A stretch of DNA of 20,151 nucleotides, taken from assembly GCA_031554725.1 (NCBI GenBank), contig JAVBUZ010000114.1, forward strand, positions 1 to 20,151, given 5' to 3'. A program made the translations under genes and the position numbers. The notes below the pieces were generated by a model. It saw only the letters and a list, made by a program, of their open reading frames with translations, made no database searches and was not told the DNA's origin. This DNA comes from JAVBUZ01 sp031554725 (GTDB lineage: Bacteria > Bacillota > Clostridia > Lachnospirales > Lachnospiraceae). Shown here one piece after another: positions 14,164-20,151 of the stretch (position 1 is the stretch's first letter; each line of letters opens with the position of its first letter).

Positions 14164-14481
14164 TTGAAATATAGTGTAATTCGAACGGATGTAGCTGATG
14201 CACACATTAGAAATATAATTTTGTTTGTCGCTGAAAAATTTGGAAAAGATGTCGCCTTAGAGAAACTAGGTGCTTTGGAAAAAAACATTTTGGCATTGGG
14301 AGAGAACCCAAATATGGGAATAGAACCCAGATATCCTGTGTTGAAGCGACAGGGATATAAGGTGCTTATACTAGACAAAGACCTAATATTTTACAAGGTA
14401 AATGAAAGTAAAAAAGAAGTGATTATCTATGCAGTTATTGATCAAAGACAAGATTATCTGAATATAGTTAGAGGATTGTAG
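14164..14481 (+). CDS. RelE/ParE-family toxin
   Basis: A 105-residue toxin of the RelE/ParE superfamily, starting with TTG at 14164. This start is supported by AGGAGGG at 14151-14157, six bases upstream, and by its position directly after the antitoxin stop. The compact fold ends with YKVLILDKDLIFYKVNESKKEVIIYAVIDQRQDYLNIV, typical of the superfamily, where members either cleave ribosome-bound mRNA (RelE) or poison gyrase (ParE). The sequence alone does not settle which activity applies. It pairs with the preceding Phd/YefM antitoxin. Confidence 0.9.
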   Translation: MKYSVIRTDVADAHIRNIILFVAEKFGKDVALEKLGALEKNILALGENPNMGIEPRYPVLKRQGYKVLILDKDLIFYKVNESKKEVIIYAVIDQRQDYLNIVRGL

Positions 14482-14581
14482 ATGCAATACAATTTTTTTA
14501 GGGCGTCCGAAATAAAACATGCTCCCTCCTAAGTAACAAGTTTTTCTTGTCTACCTAGGAAGGAGCATTTTAAATTGCATC
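14481..14581. terminator. Bidirectional terminator within a larger palindrome
   Basis: The core hairpin pairs ATGCTCC (14519-14525) with GGAGCAT (14562-14568), continues with a few mismatches through CCTAAGTA / TACCTAGG-like segments, and closes with ACAAG/CTTGT around a TTTTT loop. It is followed by TTTTA on the plus strand and by GTTTTATTT on the minus strand, so it can end both the toxin operon and the convergent permease transcript. Outer GATGCAAT (14481-14488) and ATTGCATC (14574-14581) extend the symmetry to 101 bp. Confidence 0.75.
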
Positions 14582-14603
14582 AATTGGTTTTTAAATCCCG
14601 AGC

Positions 14604-16190
14604 CTACATAATATCTCTGCGCTTATATTGCCACAGACCAATCAAGGTAAAGGCAGCAGCAATAAGAGTTAATATAATCAGTGGTAGAGGGGCAAAATCT
14701 TCTACTGGCAGTAGTGGAATGTTGCCAAAAGGAGTAACCTTCGCCATCCACTTAGGGAAATCAATAATACTTCCAATGTACACTACGATGAAAGAATACC
14801 CAAATACCAGCCAAATAAGAGAGGTCAGCTTTGGTAGGACGCCTACGAGGAAAACGGTAAGGCCAATCATAACCCAAAGTGCAGGGAGATGATTAAAGCT
14901 TGCTTTTAAAACTTTAGAAAGGTCAAGCTCACCACTAGAAGCTAGAAACATTCCTGCGGCAAGAAGAAACTGCATGATTACACTTTCTATGATGGCAATG
15001 ATGATATAACTGCAATATAGCTTTAGACGAGGAACAGCTCTCGATAAAATTTGGTCTAGTCTACCGCGCTTTTCCTCACTATAAATTTTCATGGCGGACA
15101 AAACTACAGGAACACTTGCCAGCATAGACATCATAGAAAAAATCATAGAAACATAGCTATCAAGTAGGACACTAGAGCCTCTTGCCTGAAGTACCTTTTG
15201 CATCATTTCATTACTATCTACAAAGTCATTAATACTAGGACAAATACTTCCATAAGAAATTCCTAGTATAAAAAGTCCAAGGCCCCAACCAAGTATGGTA
15301 CTTTGTGAAAGCTTAAAGGCAAAACCAAAGGGGCAGCAAAGAAAACGAGAGGCTTTGGCTCTGCCTTTGCTTGCAGGAACTAGGCCAGTGCCATGGTCAC
15401 GAATAGCAGATATTATTAGTGCGATTGCTGAAATAACAATCCCCTCAATTATTAAAGTAATAATAGGCCAAATAAGGTTACTATAGAATGCTTCTACCTT
15501 CATTCCAAGACCAATGGGGGAAATGAAAGAAAGGATGTTGTTTTCTACGTCGCCAACCGCGCGCAAAATATAAAATAGACCAAGTAGTGCGAAGCTCATA
15601 CCGCTTACACCTTGAGCGGTGGATAGTATCTGAGCTAAAAGCAGGGTTAGGCTTGCAAAAACAAAGCCAACCATGCCAATAGAAAATCCATACACAAGGG
15701 CGCCCATAATGGTGGTTCCTTCTATGTTTAGCACAATGAGGAGAAAGGCTATTAGTAATGAAATAATGACATTAGCAAGAAAAGCAAAAAGGATGGTTGC
15801 GAAACCACCTGTAAGTCTTCCTACAGGTAAGGCGCGAAACATTTCAAGACGTCCTAACTCTTCATCTCCACGGGTGTGACGATTTACAAGGAAAATATTC
15901 ATTATTGAGGCGGTAATAATAAGCCAGATAAGGCATTCCTGTGTCATAACACTTGCTTGTGTCAGACTTTCCATGCCATAAATTGGCCCCATCATAGCAA
16001 CCATAGCGGGATTGGCCATGGATGCAGCCATTTGCATAGTCTCTGCCTGAGTAGGTAAAAGACTTGGATATATGGCGGCGACTAATCCGGCAAAGCTTGC
16101 AATGCTAATAATCCATACTATAGTCATGATACGTTCTCTACGACAAATAAAACGCAGATAGGTACCAAGCTTGGCAAAATTATTTTTCAT
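14604..16190 (-). CDS. ABC-2-type exporter permease
   Basis: A 528-residue integral membrane protein. ATG at 16190 (MKNNFAKLGTYL) is preferred to a longer frame from 16259, because GGTGAG lies just upstream and the longer version would overlap the ATPase. About twelve hydrophobic helices are arranged as two similar halves, as in single-gene permeases of the exporter family that includes tetronasin and other antibiotic efflux systems. It follows its ATPase with a 4-base gap (stop codon inside the ribosome site), showing tight coupling. The operon is led by a TetR regulator, so export of a toxic compound or signal is likely. Substrate is unknown. Confidence 0.9.
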   Translation of the reverse strand: MKNNFAKLGTYLRFICRRERIMTIVWIISIASFAGLVAAIYPSLLPTQAETMQMAASMANPAMVAMMGPIYGMESLTQASVMTQECLIWLIITASIMNIFLVNRHTRGDEELGRLEMFRALPVGRLTGGFATILFAFLANVIISLLIAFLLIVLNIEGTTIMGALVYGFSIGMVGFVFASLTLLLAQILSTAQGVSGMSFALLGLFYILRAVGDVENNILSFISPIGLGMKVEAFYSNLIWPIITLIIEGIVISAIALIISAIRDHGTGLVPASKGRAKASRFLCCPFGFAFKLSQSTILGWGLGLFILGISYGSICPSINDFVDSNEMMQKVLQARGSSVLLDSYVSMIFSMMSMLASVPVVLSAMKIYSEEKRGRLDQILSRAVPRLKLYCSYIIIAIIESVIMQFLLAAGMFLASSGELDLSKVLKASFNHLPALWVMIGLTVFLVGVLPKLTSLIWLVFGYSFIVVYIGSIIDFPKWMAKVTPFGNIPLLPVEDFAPLPLIILTLIAAAFTLIGLWQYKRRDIM

Positions 16191-16194
16191 ATGC

Positions 16195-16908
16195 TCACCG
16201 TCCTTCGTACTCTGAAATAAAAAATTCTTCAAGAGTCTGCCCCTTTGCTTTTGCTGCAATATCTGCCATGGAGCCGCTTTTTACAATTTTTCCTTCACGA
16301 ATAATACTTACACTGTCGGCAAGCTTTTCCACCTCGCTCATAATATGTGAGGATAGAAGTACGGTTTTGCCTTGCTTTCTAAGTTCGCTAATAATATCTT
16401 GAAATACCTTTTCCATTAGAGGGTCAAGTCCGCTAGTAGGCTCATCTAGAATAAATAACTCTGCATCTGAGGCAAAGGCAGCTACAAGGGCAACCTTTTG
16501 GCGATTTCCCTTACTATAGGTGCCGCATTTTTTTGTGGGATCAAGCTCAAATAAAGATAGATATTTTTCCTTTTTCTCTACATCAATTTTACTACCACCA
16601 AGGGACAGGAATAAGTCAATAACCTCACCACCAGTTAAGTTATTCCATAGATTGACATCACCAGGTACAAATGCCACTTTTTTGTGAAGCTCCACGGAGT
16701 TTTCAAAGGCGTCCTGTCCAAACATCTGTACAGAACCAGAGGTGCAGCGTAAAATGCCAAGGAGACAACGAATGGTGGTACTTTTTCCAGCGCCGTTTGG
16801 TCCAAGAAAGGCATGAACTTCTCCTTTCTTTACGGACAAATCTACCCCGTCTAGTGCAGTAAATTTGCCAAAATTTTTTACTAGGTTATTAATTTCAATG
16901 ATTTGCAT
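16195..16908 (-). CDS. ABC transporter ATP-binding protein (drug exporter type)
   Basis: A 237-residue ATPase. Walker A is GPNGAGKST (36-44), the signature is YSKGNRQK (131-138), Walker B is LFILDEPTSGLDP (151-163), and the H-loop is H188 in LSSHI. The usual Q-loop glutamine is replaced in AFVPGDVNLW (79-88), a form also seen in some ABC-2 exporter ATPases. The signature has the SKGNRQ variant common to that group. ATG at 16908 overlaps the TetR gene by 14 bases, so translation is probably coupled. It powers the permease that follows. Confidence 0.93.
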   Translation of the reverse strand: MQIIEINNLVKNFGKFTALDGVDLSVKKGEVHAFLGPNGAGKSTTIRCLLGILRCTSGSVQMFGQDAFENSVELHKKVAFVPGDVNLWNNLTGGEVIDLFLSLGGSKIDVEKKEKYLSLFELDPTKKCGTYSKGNRQKVALVAAFASDAELFILDEPTSGLDPLMEKVFQDIISELRKQGKTVLLSSHIMSEVEKLADSVSIIREGKIVKSGSMADIAAKAKGQTLEEFFISEYEGR

Positions 16909-17575
16909 TTGCTATATCCTCCTTATAGAATGTTTTCCGTAAATCATCAATAAACGCATAAAACTTTTCCCATTCAGCGGCAAGGGTCTGGGGGTCGTTC
17001 ACATGAAAGTCCATGTGCTTGAAACGTTCGGTGGTTTCCGCTTCATAGGAACTAAAAAGCCATTTTAGGTACTTAACAACGGTTCTACCATCCATATCCT
17101 CTCTAAAAAGTGAATAATCAATTCCGTCATAAATTTTGCTATAAACCATTTGCCGAAGTGCGGCAGTCTCCGTAGAGAACTTTTCGAGATACACGGCATT
17201 TTCATCCCTATAGAAGCTCTCGAAGAAGCTCATAACTTCAGGTGATTCGCTCATAGAACGGCGCTTAATATTGCTAAGCTCGTTGTATCGCTCAATAAAG
17301 TCACCAGAGGTACAATTAAAACCATTAATATAGTTGTTTTTCGCAAACTCAATGGTATATTGGCAAAGAAATTCGAATAATTCATCTTTGCTGCCAAAAT
17401 AGTAGAACAGCATACCTTTTCCTATCTCAGCATTTTGAGCAATTACGTTTGTAGATGCGCGTTTATATCCCTTTGTGGCAAACTCAACAAGAGCAGCATT
17501 TATAATTCGAGTTTGTTTTGCGGATTCAAGAGAGTAAAAGGCATCAAAGTTACTGCCGGATTTCCATTCGGGCAA
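16895..17575 (-). CDS. TetR/AcrR-family transcriptional regulator
   Basis: A 226-residue regulator. The N-terminal helix-turn-helix (RIINAALVEFATKGYKRASTNVIAQNAEIGKGMLFYYFGSKDELF, about 23-67) is classic TetR. The C-terminal helical ligand and dimer domain is divergent, as usual. The start is TTG at 17575, supported by GGAGGT about 6 bases upstream; no suitable ATG lies near it. It is the first gene of an operon with the ABC ATPase and permease. The promoter contains a perfect palindrome (17622-17640), predicting autorepression relieved by an effector, probably a substrate of the exporter. Confidence 0.92.
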   Translation of the reverse strand: MPEWKSGSNFDAFYSLESAKQTRIINAALVEFATKGYKRASTNVIAQNAEIGKGMLFYYFGSKDELFEFLCQYTIEFAKNNYINGFNCTSGDFIERYNELSNIKRRSMSESPEVMSFFESFYRDENAVYLEKFSTETAALRQMVYSKIYDGIDYSLFREDMDGRTVVKYLKWLFSSYEAETTERFKHMDFHVNDPQTLAAEWEKFYAFIDDLRKTFYKEDIANANH

Positions 17576-17599
17576 AATATCACCTCCGTAAAATTATTG

Positions 17600-17647
17600 T
17601 TAGACCGCTTATATAGATATATTAGACCGATGTGGTCTAAAGGTCAA
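17600..17647 (-). promoter_or_regulatory. TetR promoter with operator in the spacer
   Basis: On the minus strand, TTGACC (complement of 17642-17647), a 17-bp spacer and TAATAT (complement of 17619-17624) form the promoter. TTAGACC (17622-17628) and GGTCTAA (17634-17640) are a perfect 7-bp inverted repeat with a 5-bp centre, lying between and partly over these boxes. A further half-site TTAGACCG occurs at 17600-17607, 22 bp away (two helical turns), suggesting binding of a second dimer. Confidence 0.75.
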
Positions 17648-17685
17648 GGGATTTATGTGAATAGAATATAATAATGAAAAAAAGG

Positions 17686-17714
17686 TTGACAAGTGTCGCA
17701 CGAAAGAATATCAT
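17686..17714 (+). promoter_or_regulatory. Promoter and BlaI/MecI-like operator
   Basis: TTGACA (17686-17691), a 17-bp spacer and TATCAT (17709-17714) form a strong promoter. GACA-AG-TGTC (17688-17697) overlaps the -35 box and follows the BlaI/MecI pattern (xACA-N2-TGTx). The regulator encoded directly downstream is of that family, so autorepression is expected. Confidence 0.65.
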
Positions 17715-17775
17715 AAAGGTATGACAGCAGTAGCACTAATGAAAGATTACAGTTTTGTTTGTGAGGAGGTTTTGT

Positions 17776-18171
17776 ATGAGGGAAAAAAGAAGTATTACAC
17801 TTTATCCAAGTGAATGGAGCATTATGGAGAGCCTTTGGGAGAATAGCCCCATGACCATCGTTGGGATTTGGCATGCAGTTGAGGATGAAACAGGCTGGTC
17901 AAAAAGTACAGTAAATACCTTACTTGGGCGTATGCTTGATAAAGAGCTGATTCGATATGAGGAGGGACGCAAAGCGAAAGAATATTACCCTCTCGTCACC
18001 CGTGATGAGGTTGCAATATCGGAAACAAAGTCTTTAATACACCGCGTTTATCGTGGAAGTGTAGGAATGATGCTAAATACCTTGGTGGAAAAGGAGGAAC
18101 TTAGCAAGGAAGAAATTGACGAGCTCTATGGCATTTTAAAGAAAGCTGAGGGAGGTGAGCATAATGCTTGA
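17776..18171 (+). CDS. BlaI/MecI-family transcriptional repressor
   Basis: A 131-residue winged-helix repressor. ATG at 17776 (MREKRSITLYPSEWSIMESLW) is chosen over an ATG at 17755 because AGGAGG sits six bases before it. The DNA-binding domain (IVGIWHAVEDETGWSKSTVNTLLGRMLDKELI...KAKEYYPLV) and the C-terminal dimer segment (LVEKEELSKEEIDELYGILKKAE) are typical. In the family, the partner M56 protease triggers cleavage of the repressor. The gene overlaps the M56 gene by 8 bases, the standard blaI-blaR1 order. No beta-lactamase or penicillin-binding gene is visible in the window, so its target genes are unknown beyond the operon itself. Confidence 0.93.
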   Translation: MREKRSITLYPSEWSIMESLWENSPMTIVGIWHAVEDETGWSKSTVNTLLGRMLDKELIRYEEGRKAKEYYPLVTRDEVAISETKSLIHRVYRGSVGMMLNTLVEKEELSKEEIDELYGILKKAEGGEHNA

Positions 18172-19993
18172 AATTATCATTACATCCTCAATTTTGATTT
18201 TAGTAATTACAATGCTACGCTTTGTTTTTAAAGGAAAAATGAGCCTGCGCCTACAATATGCTTTATGGGCATTGGTAGCACTGAGATTACTTGTACCAAT
18301 CTCATTATTTTCAAGTCCTATTAGTGTAATGAATGTTGCTACGGAGATTAGTAATTCATGGGCAGAGCCAATAATAGATGACAGTGATTCACACCCATTA
18401 AATGAGAAAGATCCTTTAAATACACTTGCGCAGAATAATCAGGAAGCAATAAAAACATCTGGCGTAGAGTCTGCAATTGCGAAGAAAGAGACAGTAACCT
18501 TTAAAGATGTGCTTTATGCAATTTGGTATGCAGGCATGGGAATTTGTATATTGTGTTTTCTATTATCAAATATCCACTTTTACAGAAAGTTAAAAAAGAG
18601 CGCTAAACCTATTGCTGTTTCAGATTATCCACTTTCGGTGTACTGCGTAAGAGACTTATCGTCTCCTTACCTATATGGAATATTTCGGCCAACTGTTTAT
18701 TTAACACCAGAAAGCCTTGAGAGTGAAGAACGCTTGGAACACATTCTTACCCATGAACTCACCCATAAAAGGCACTGTGATCATATTTGGGCATATGTAA
18801 GAAGCTTGTGTTTGGTTATCTATTGGTTTCATCCCCTAGTTTGGATTGCGGCTATTTTATCTAAGAGGGATTGCGAGTTAGCATGTGACGAAGCATCTAT
18901 TCTTAAGCTAGGTGAGGAAAAGCGACTGGCATATGGAAAGACATTAGTTGATATGATTGCAGTAAAACCAAATCCTATGGAATTTCTTTGCAGTGCCACA
19001 ACAATGAATGATACCAAAAGAAGCATGAAGGAACGAATTAAGCTAATTGCTGAAAAACCACACATGATAGTGACAACACTCTTGTCGGTGGTGCTGATTA
19101 TTATTGCGACTATAGGTTGTACATTTACCGGTGCTAAAAAGGGTGCAGAAGAGACGAAACCTACAAACTTGGAGGAGAATGTTGTTCCACCAATAGAAGA
19201 TACACAGATAGAGCCTATTGTAGAATCCCAGGAGGAACCAGAAGAGGAACTACCTTATGGAGAATATCCAGCTTACTTTAGGCAAGTATTATTAGAAAAT
19301 GATAGAATACTAGACAGCCATTCTACTCTAGTAGGTTCGCATATAAAATATAATGATTATGAACTTTCTTATAGTGATGAGAATAAACGAGTTTATGAAC
19401 GGATAAAGCTCCCAGGAGACAGAGAGTATCAAAATGTAGAATTTGATATTACTGGATATGATGTGAGTATGGATATGTGCTCGGGACCATATTATTCAGC
19501 CGAGACAGATTGCCTCTACCTGATTGCTAATTCAACCGAGACACCTTATTTTTATGCGTTATGGATAGAGGCCCCCGCGAATAACTTGGAAGATTACTCT
19601 ATTTATGAATTTTCTAGTGACGATTTTGGAGGCGCGGAGTGGTTTGCGGCAACGTATCTTGTGGGAGACTACGTTTATCAGGGATTTAATGGAATAACCT
19701 CTATAAACATCAAAACAAAAGAGGTGCATTTTGGCAAAGAGGAACTAGAAAAAGCCATGGAATATGCGGACCGTTTTGTGGAAGGATGGGGAGAAAAGAA
19801 TTATTACTATGAAGTTCAGGTACGAGCAATAGTGGAGGATGTTATTGTATATTGTTTGGTAGTTGCAGACGGTAATGATGCACCGACTTCTACAGGTATC
19901 TACACTGCTTATCGAGACAATGAATTTGTAGGGGCAATGGTAATTGAAGCTGGTGATGGATACAAAATAATATATGAAGAAATAGAAGAGTAG
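18164..19993 (+). CDS. BlaR1/MecR1-like M56 membrane metalloprotease sensor
   Basis: A 609-residue protein. ATG at 18164, eight bases after GGAGG, is preferred to GTG at 18155. It has N-terminal helices (about 2-22, 33-50, 116-137), a zinc protease domain with HELTH (197-201), the downstream glutamate in CELACDEA (about 237-244) and a helix at about 303-322. The remaining 285 residues face outward: an acidic proline/glutamate linker (ENVVPPIED...EEPEEELPYGE), then a beta-rich domain. That domain shows none of the S-x-x-K or K-T-G motifs of the penicillin-binding sensor found in BlaR1/MecR1. It therefore probably senses something other than beta-lactams. The protease is expected to inactivate the BlaI-like repressor. 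Confidence 0.9.
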   Translation: MLEIIITSSILILVITMLRFVFKGKMSLRLQYALWALVALRLLVPISLFSSPISVMNVATEISNSWAEPIIDDSDSHPLNEKDPLNTLAQNNQEAIKTSGVESAIAKKETVTFKDVLYAIWYAGMGICILCFLLSNIHFYRKLKKSAKPIAVSDYPLSVYCVRDLSSPYLYGIFRPTVYLTPESLESEERLEHILTHELTHKRHCDHIWAYVRSLCLVIYWFHPLVWIAAILSKRDCELACDEASILKLGEEKRLAYGKTLVDMIAVKPNPMEFLCSATTMNDTKRSMKERIKLIAEKPHMIVTTLLSVVLIIIATIGCTFTGAKKGAEETKPTNLEENVVPPIEDTQIEPIVESQEEPEEELPYGEYPAYFRQVLLENDRILDSHSTLVGSHIKYNDYELSYSDENKRVYERIKLPGDREYQNVEFDITGYDVSMDMCSGPYYSAETDCLYLIANSTETPYFYALWIEAPANNLEDYSIYEFSSDDFGGAEWFAATYLVGDYVYQGFNGITSINIKTKEVHFGKEELEKAMEYADRFVEGWGEKNYYYEVQVRAIVEDVIVYCLVVADGNDAPTSTGIYTAYRDNEFVGAMVIEAGDGYKIIYEEIEE

Positions 19994-20040
19994 ATGAAAA
20001 AGAGACTTTATCTGATGTGACCCCAATAAGTTAGACTTTA

Positions 20041-20075
20041 TAGCGAAGTAGTATTTTTACTGCTTCGCTATTTTT
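20041..20075 (+). terminator. Hairpin terminator inside the IS end
   Basis: TAGCGAAGTAGTA (20041-20053) pairs with TACTGCTTCGCTA (20058-20070), 12 of 13 positions, around a TTTT loop and is followed by TTTTT. It would end plus-strand transcripts from the blaI-like operon. Elements of this type often carry such a hairpin to block read-through into the transposase. Confidence 0.75.
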
Positions 20076-20151
20076 ATGCCACCTGGCTAAGTCTGTATTC
20101 TACAGGGCTCATCCAAGATAGTTTCTGCTTAATTCTTTGATTATTATAGTA
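20074..20151 (-). CDS. IS3-family transposase OrfB, C-terminal fragment at window edge
   Basis: The minus-strand frame entering from the right edge reads YYNNQRIKQKLSWMSPVEYR, then a few residues and TAA at 20074-20076. Y-N-x-x-R-I-K-x-K-L-x-x-M-S-P-V-E-Y-R is the characteristic end of IS3/IS150-type rve-domain integrases. The catalytic residues lie outside the window, so integrity of the transposase cannot be judged. Confidence 0.85.
   Translation of the reverse strand, partial: YYNNQRIKQKLSWMSPVEYRLSQVA

Larger units (their letters stand above)
20016..20151. mobile_element. One end of an IS3-family (IS150-like) insertion sequence
   Basis: TGTGACCCCAATAAGTTAGA at 20016 resembles the terminal repeats of IS3/IS150-group elements, which begin with TG. 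It is followed inward by the 3' end of an OrfB-type transposase on the minus strand. The element starts 22 bases after the M56 gene stop and continues beyond the window, so the other end and target duplication cannot be seen. Confidence 0.75.

Noticed and set aside
14575..14892. Plus-strand frame of 105 codons opposite the ABC-2 permease
   Set aside because: It begins inside the terminator region, has no ribosome site and is opposite a clear membrane-protein gene.
17600..17640. Short TTAGACC repeats as a mini CRISPR array
   Set aside because: Units are 7-8 bp with an inverted copy and lie in a promoter; they fit a TetR operator, and there are no cas genes.
17776..19993. Beta-lactam resistance operon
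   Set aside because: No beta-lactamase or penicillin-binding gene is present, and the sensor lacks the S-x-x-K and K-T-G motifs.

Overview
The window is low-G+C Firmicutes DNA. Strong AGGAGG-type ribosome sites, frequent TTG/GTG starts, short intergenic gaps and the protein families present suggest a Clostridia member, probably Lachnospiraceae. This is an inference from gene content, since no rRNA or marker gene is present. It looks like an accessory, stress-response part of a chromosome. There is no phage module, CRISPR array or tRNA. An IS3-family insertion sequence runs off the right edge.

Layout: (1) 2-571, the C-terminal part of a 4Fe-4S protein. (2) 625-963, a small locus not annotated by ordinary ORF calling: a 27-residue hydrophobic peptide resembling holin-like type I toxins (minus strand), facing a probable small RNA (plus strand) across a shared hairpin. 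(3) 983-2036 (minus), a GNAT acetyltransferase behind a GyrI-like effector-binding protein. (4) 2123-7181 (plus), a response regulator, histidine kinase, ABC ATPase and FtsX-like permease, i.e. a sensor-controlled membrane transporter. (5) 7192-9080 (minus), a HAD phosphatase, a RimJ/RimL-type acetyltransferase, a VanZ-like gene that has lost its 3' end, and a small membrane protein. (6) 9241-9855 (plus), a second HAD hydrolase. (7) 9878-10183, a 306-bp imperfect palindrome (MITE-like or a structured RNA) whose right arm contains the last codons and stop of the next gene. (8) 10171-13235, a copper P-type ATPase fused at its C terminus to a CopZ-like metallochaperone with its own internal ribosome site, divergent from a cysteine-containing HxlR/DUF24 regulator with a clear operator. 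(9) 13296-14481, a secreted hypothetical protein and a type II Phd/YefM-RelE/ParE toxin-antitoxin pair. (10) 14604-17575 (minus), a TetR-ATPase-permease exporter operon with a TetR-type palindrome inside its promoter. (11) 17686-19993 (plus), a BlaI-like repressor and an M56 (BlaR1-like) membrane protease with a non-penicillin-binding extracellular domain. (12) 20016-20151, one end of an IS3/IS150-type element.

Several modules follow the same scheme: a sensor or regulator sits next to the transport or envelope functions it probably controls (two-component/ABC, HxlR/CopA, TetR/ABC, BlaI/M56). Two different toxin-antitoxin types and two palindromic or mobile elements add to the accessory character. 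The most interesting observations are the candidate type I toxin-antitoxin locus, the large palindrome at the copA 3' end, and the CopA-CopZ fusion that keeps a ribosome site for separate CopZ production.
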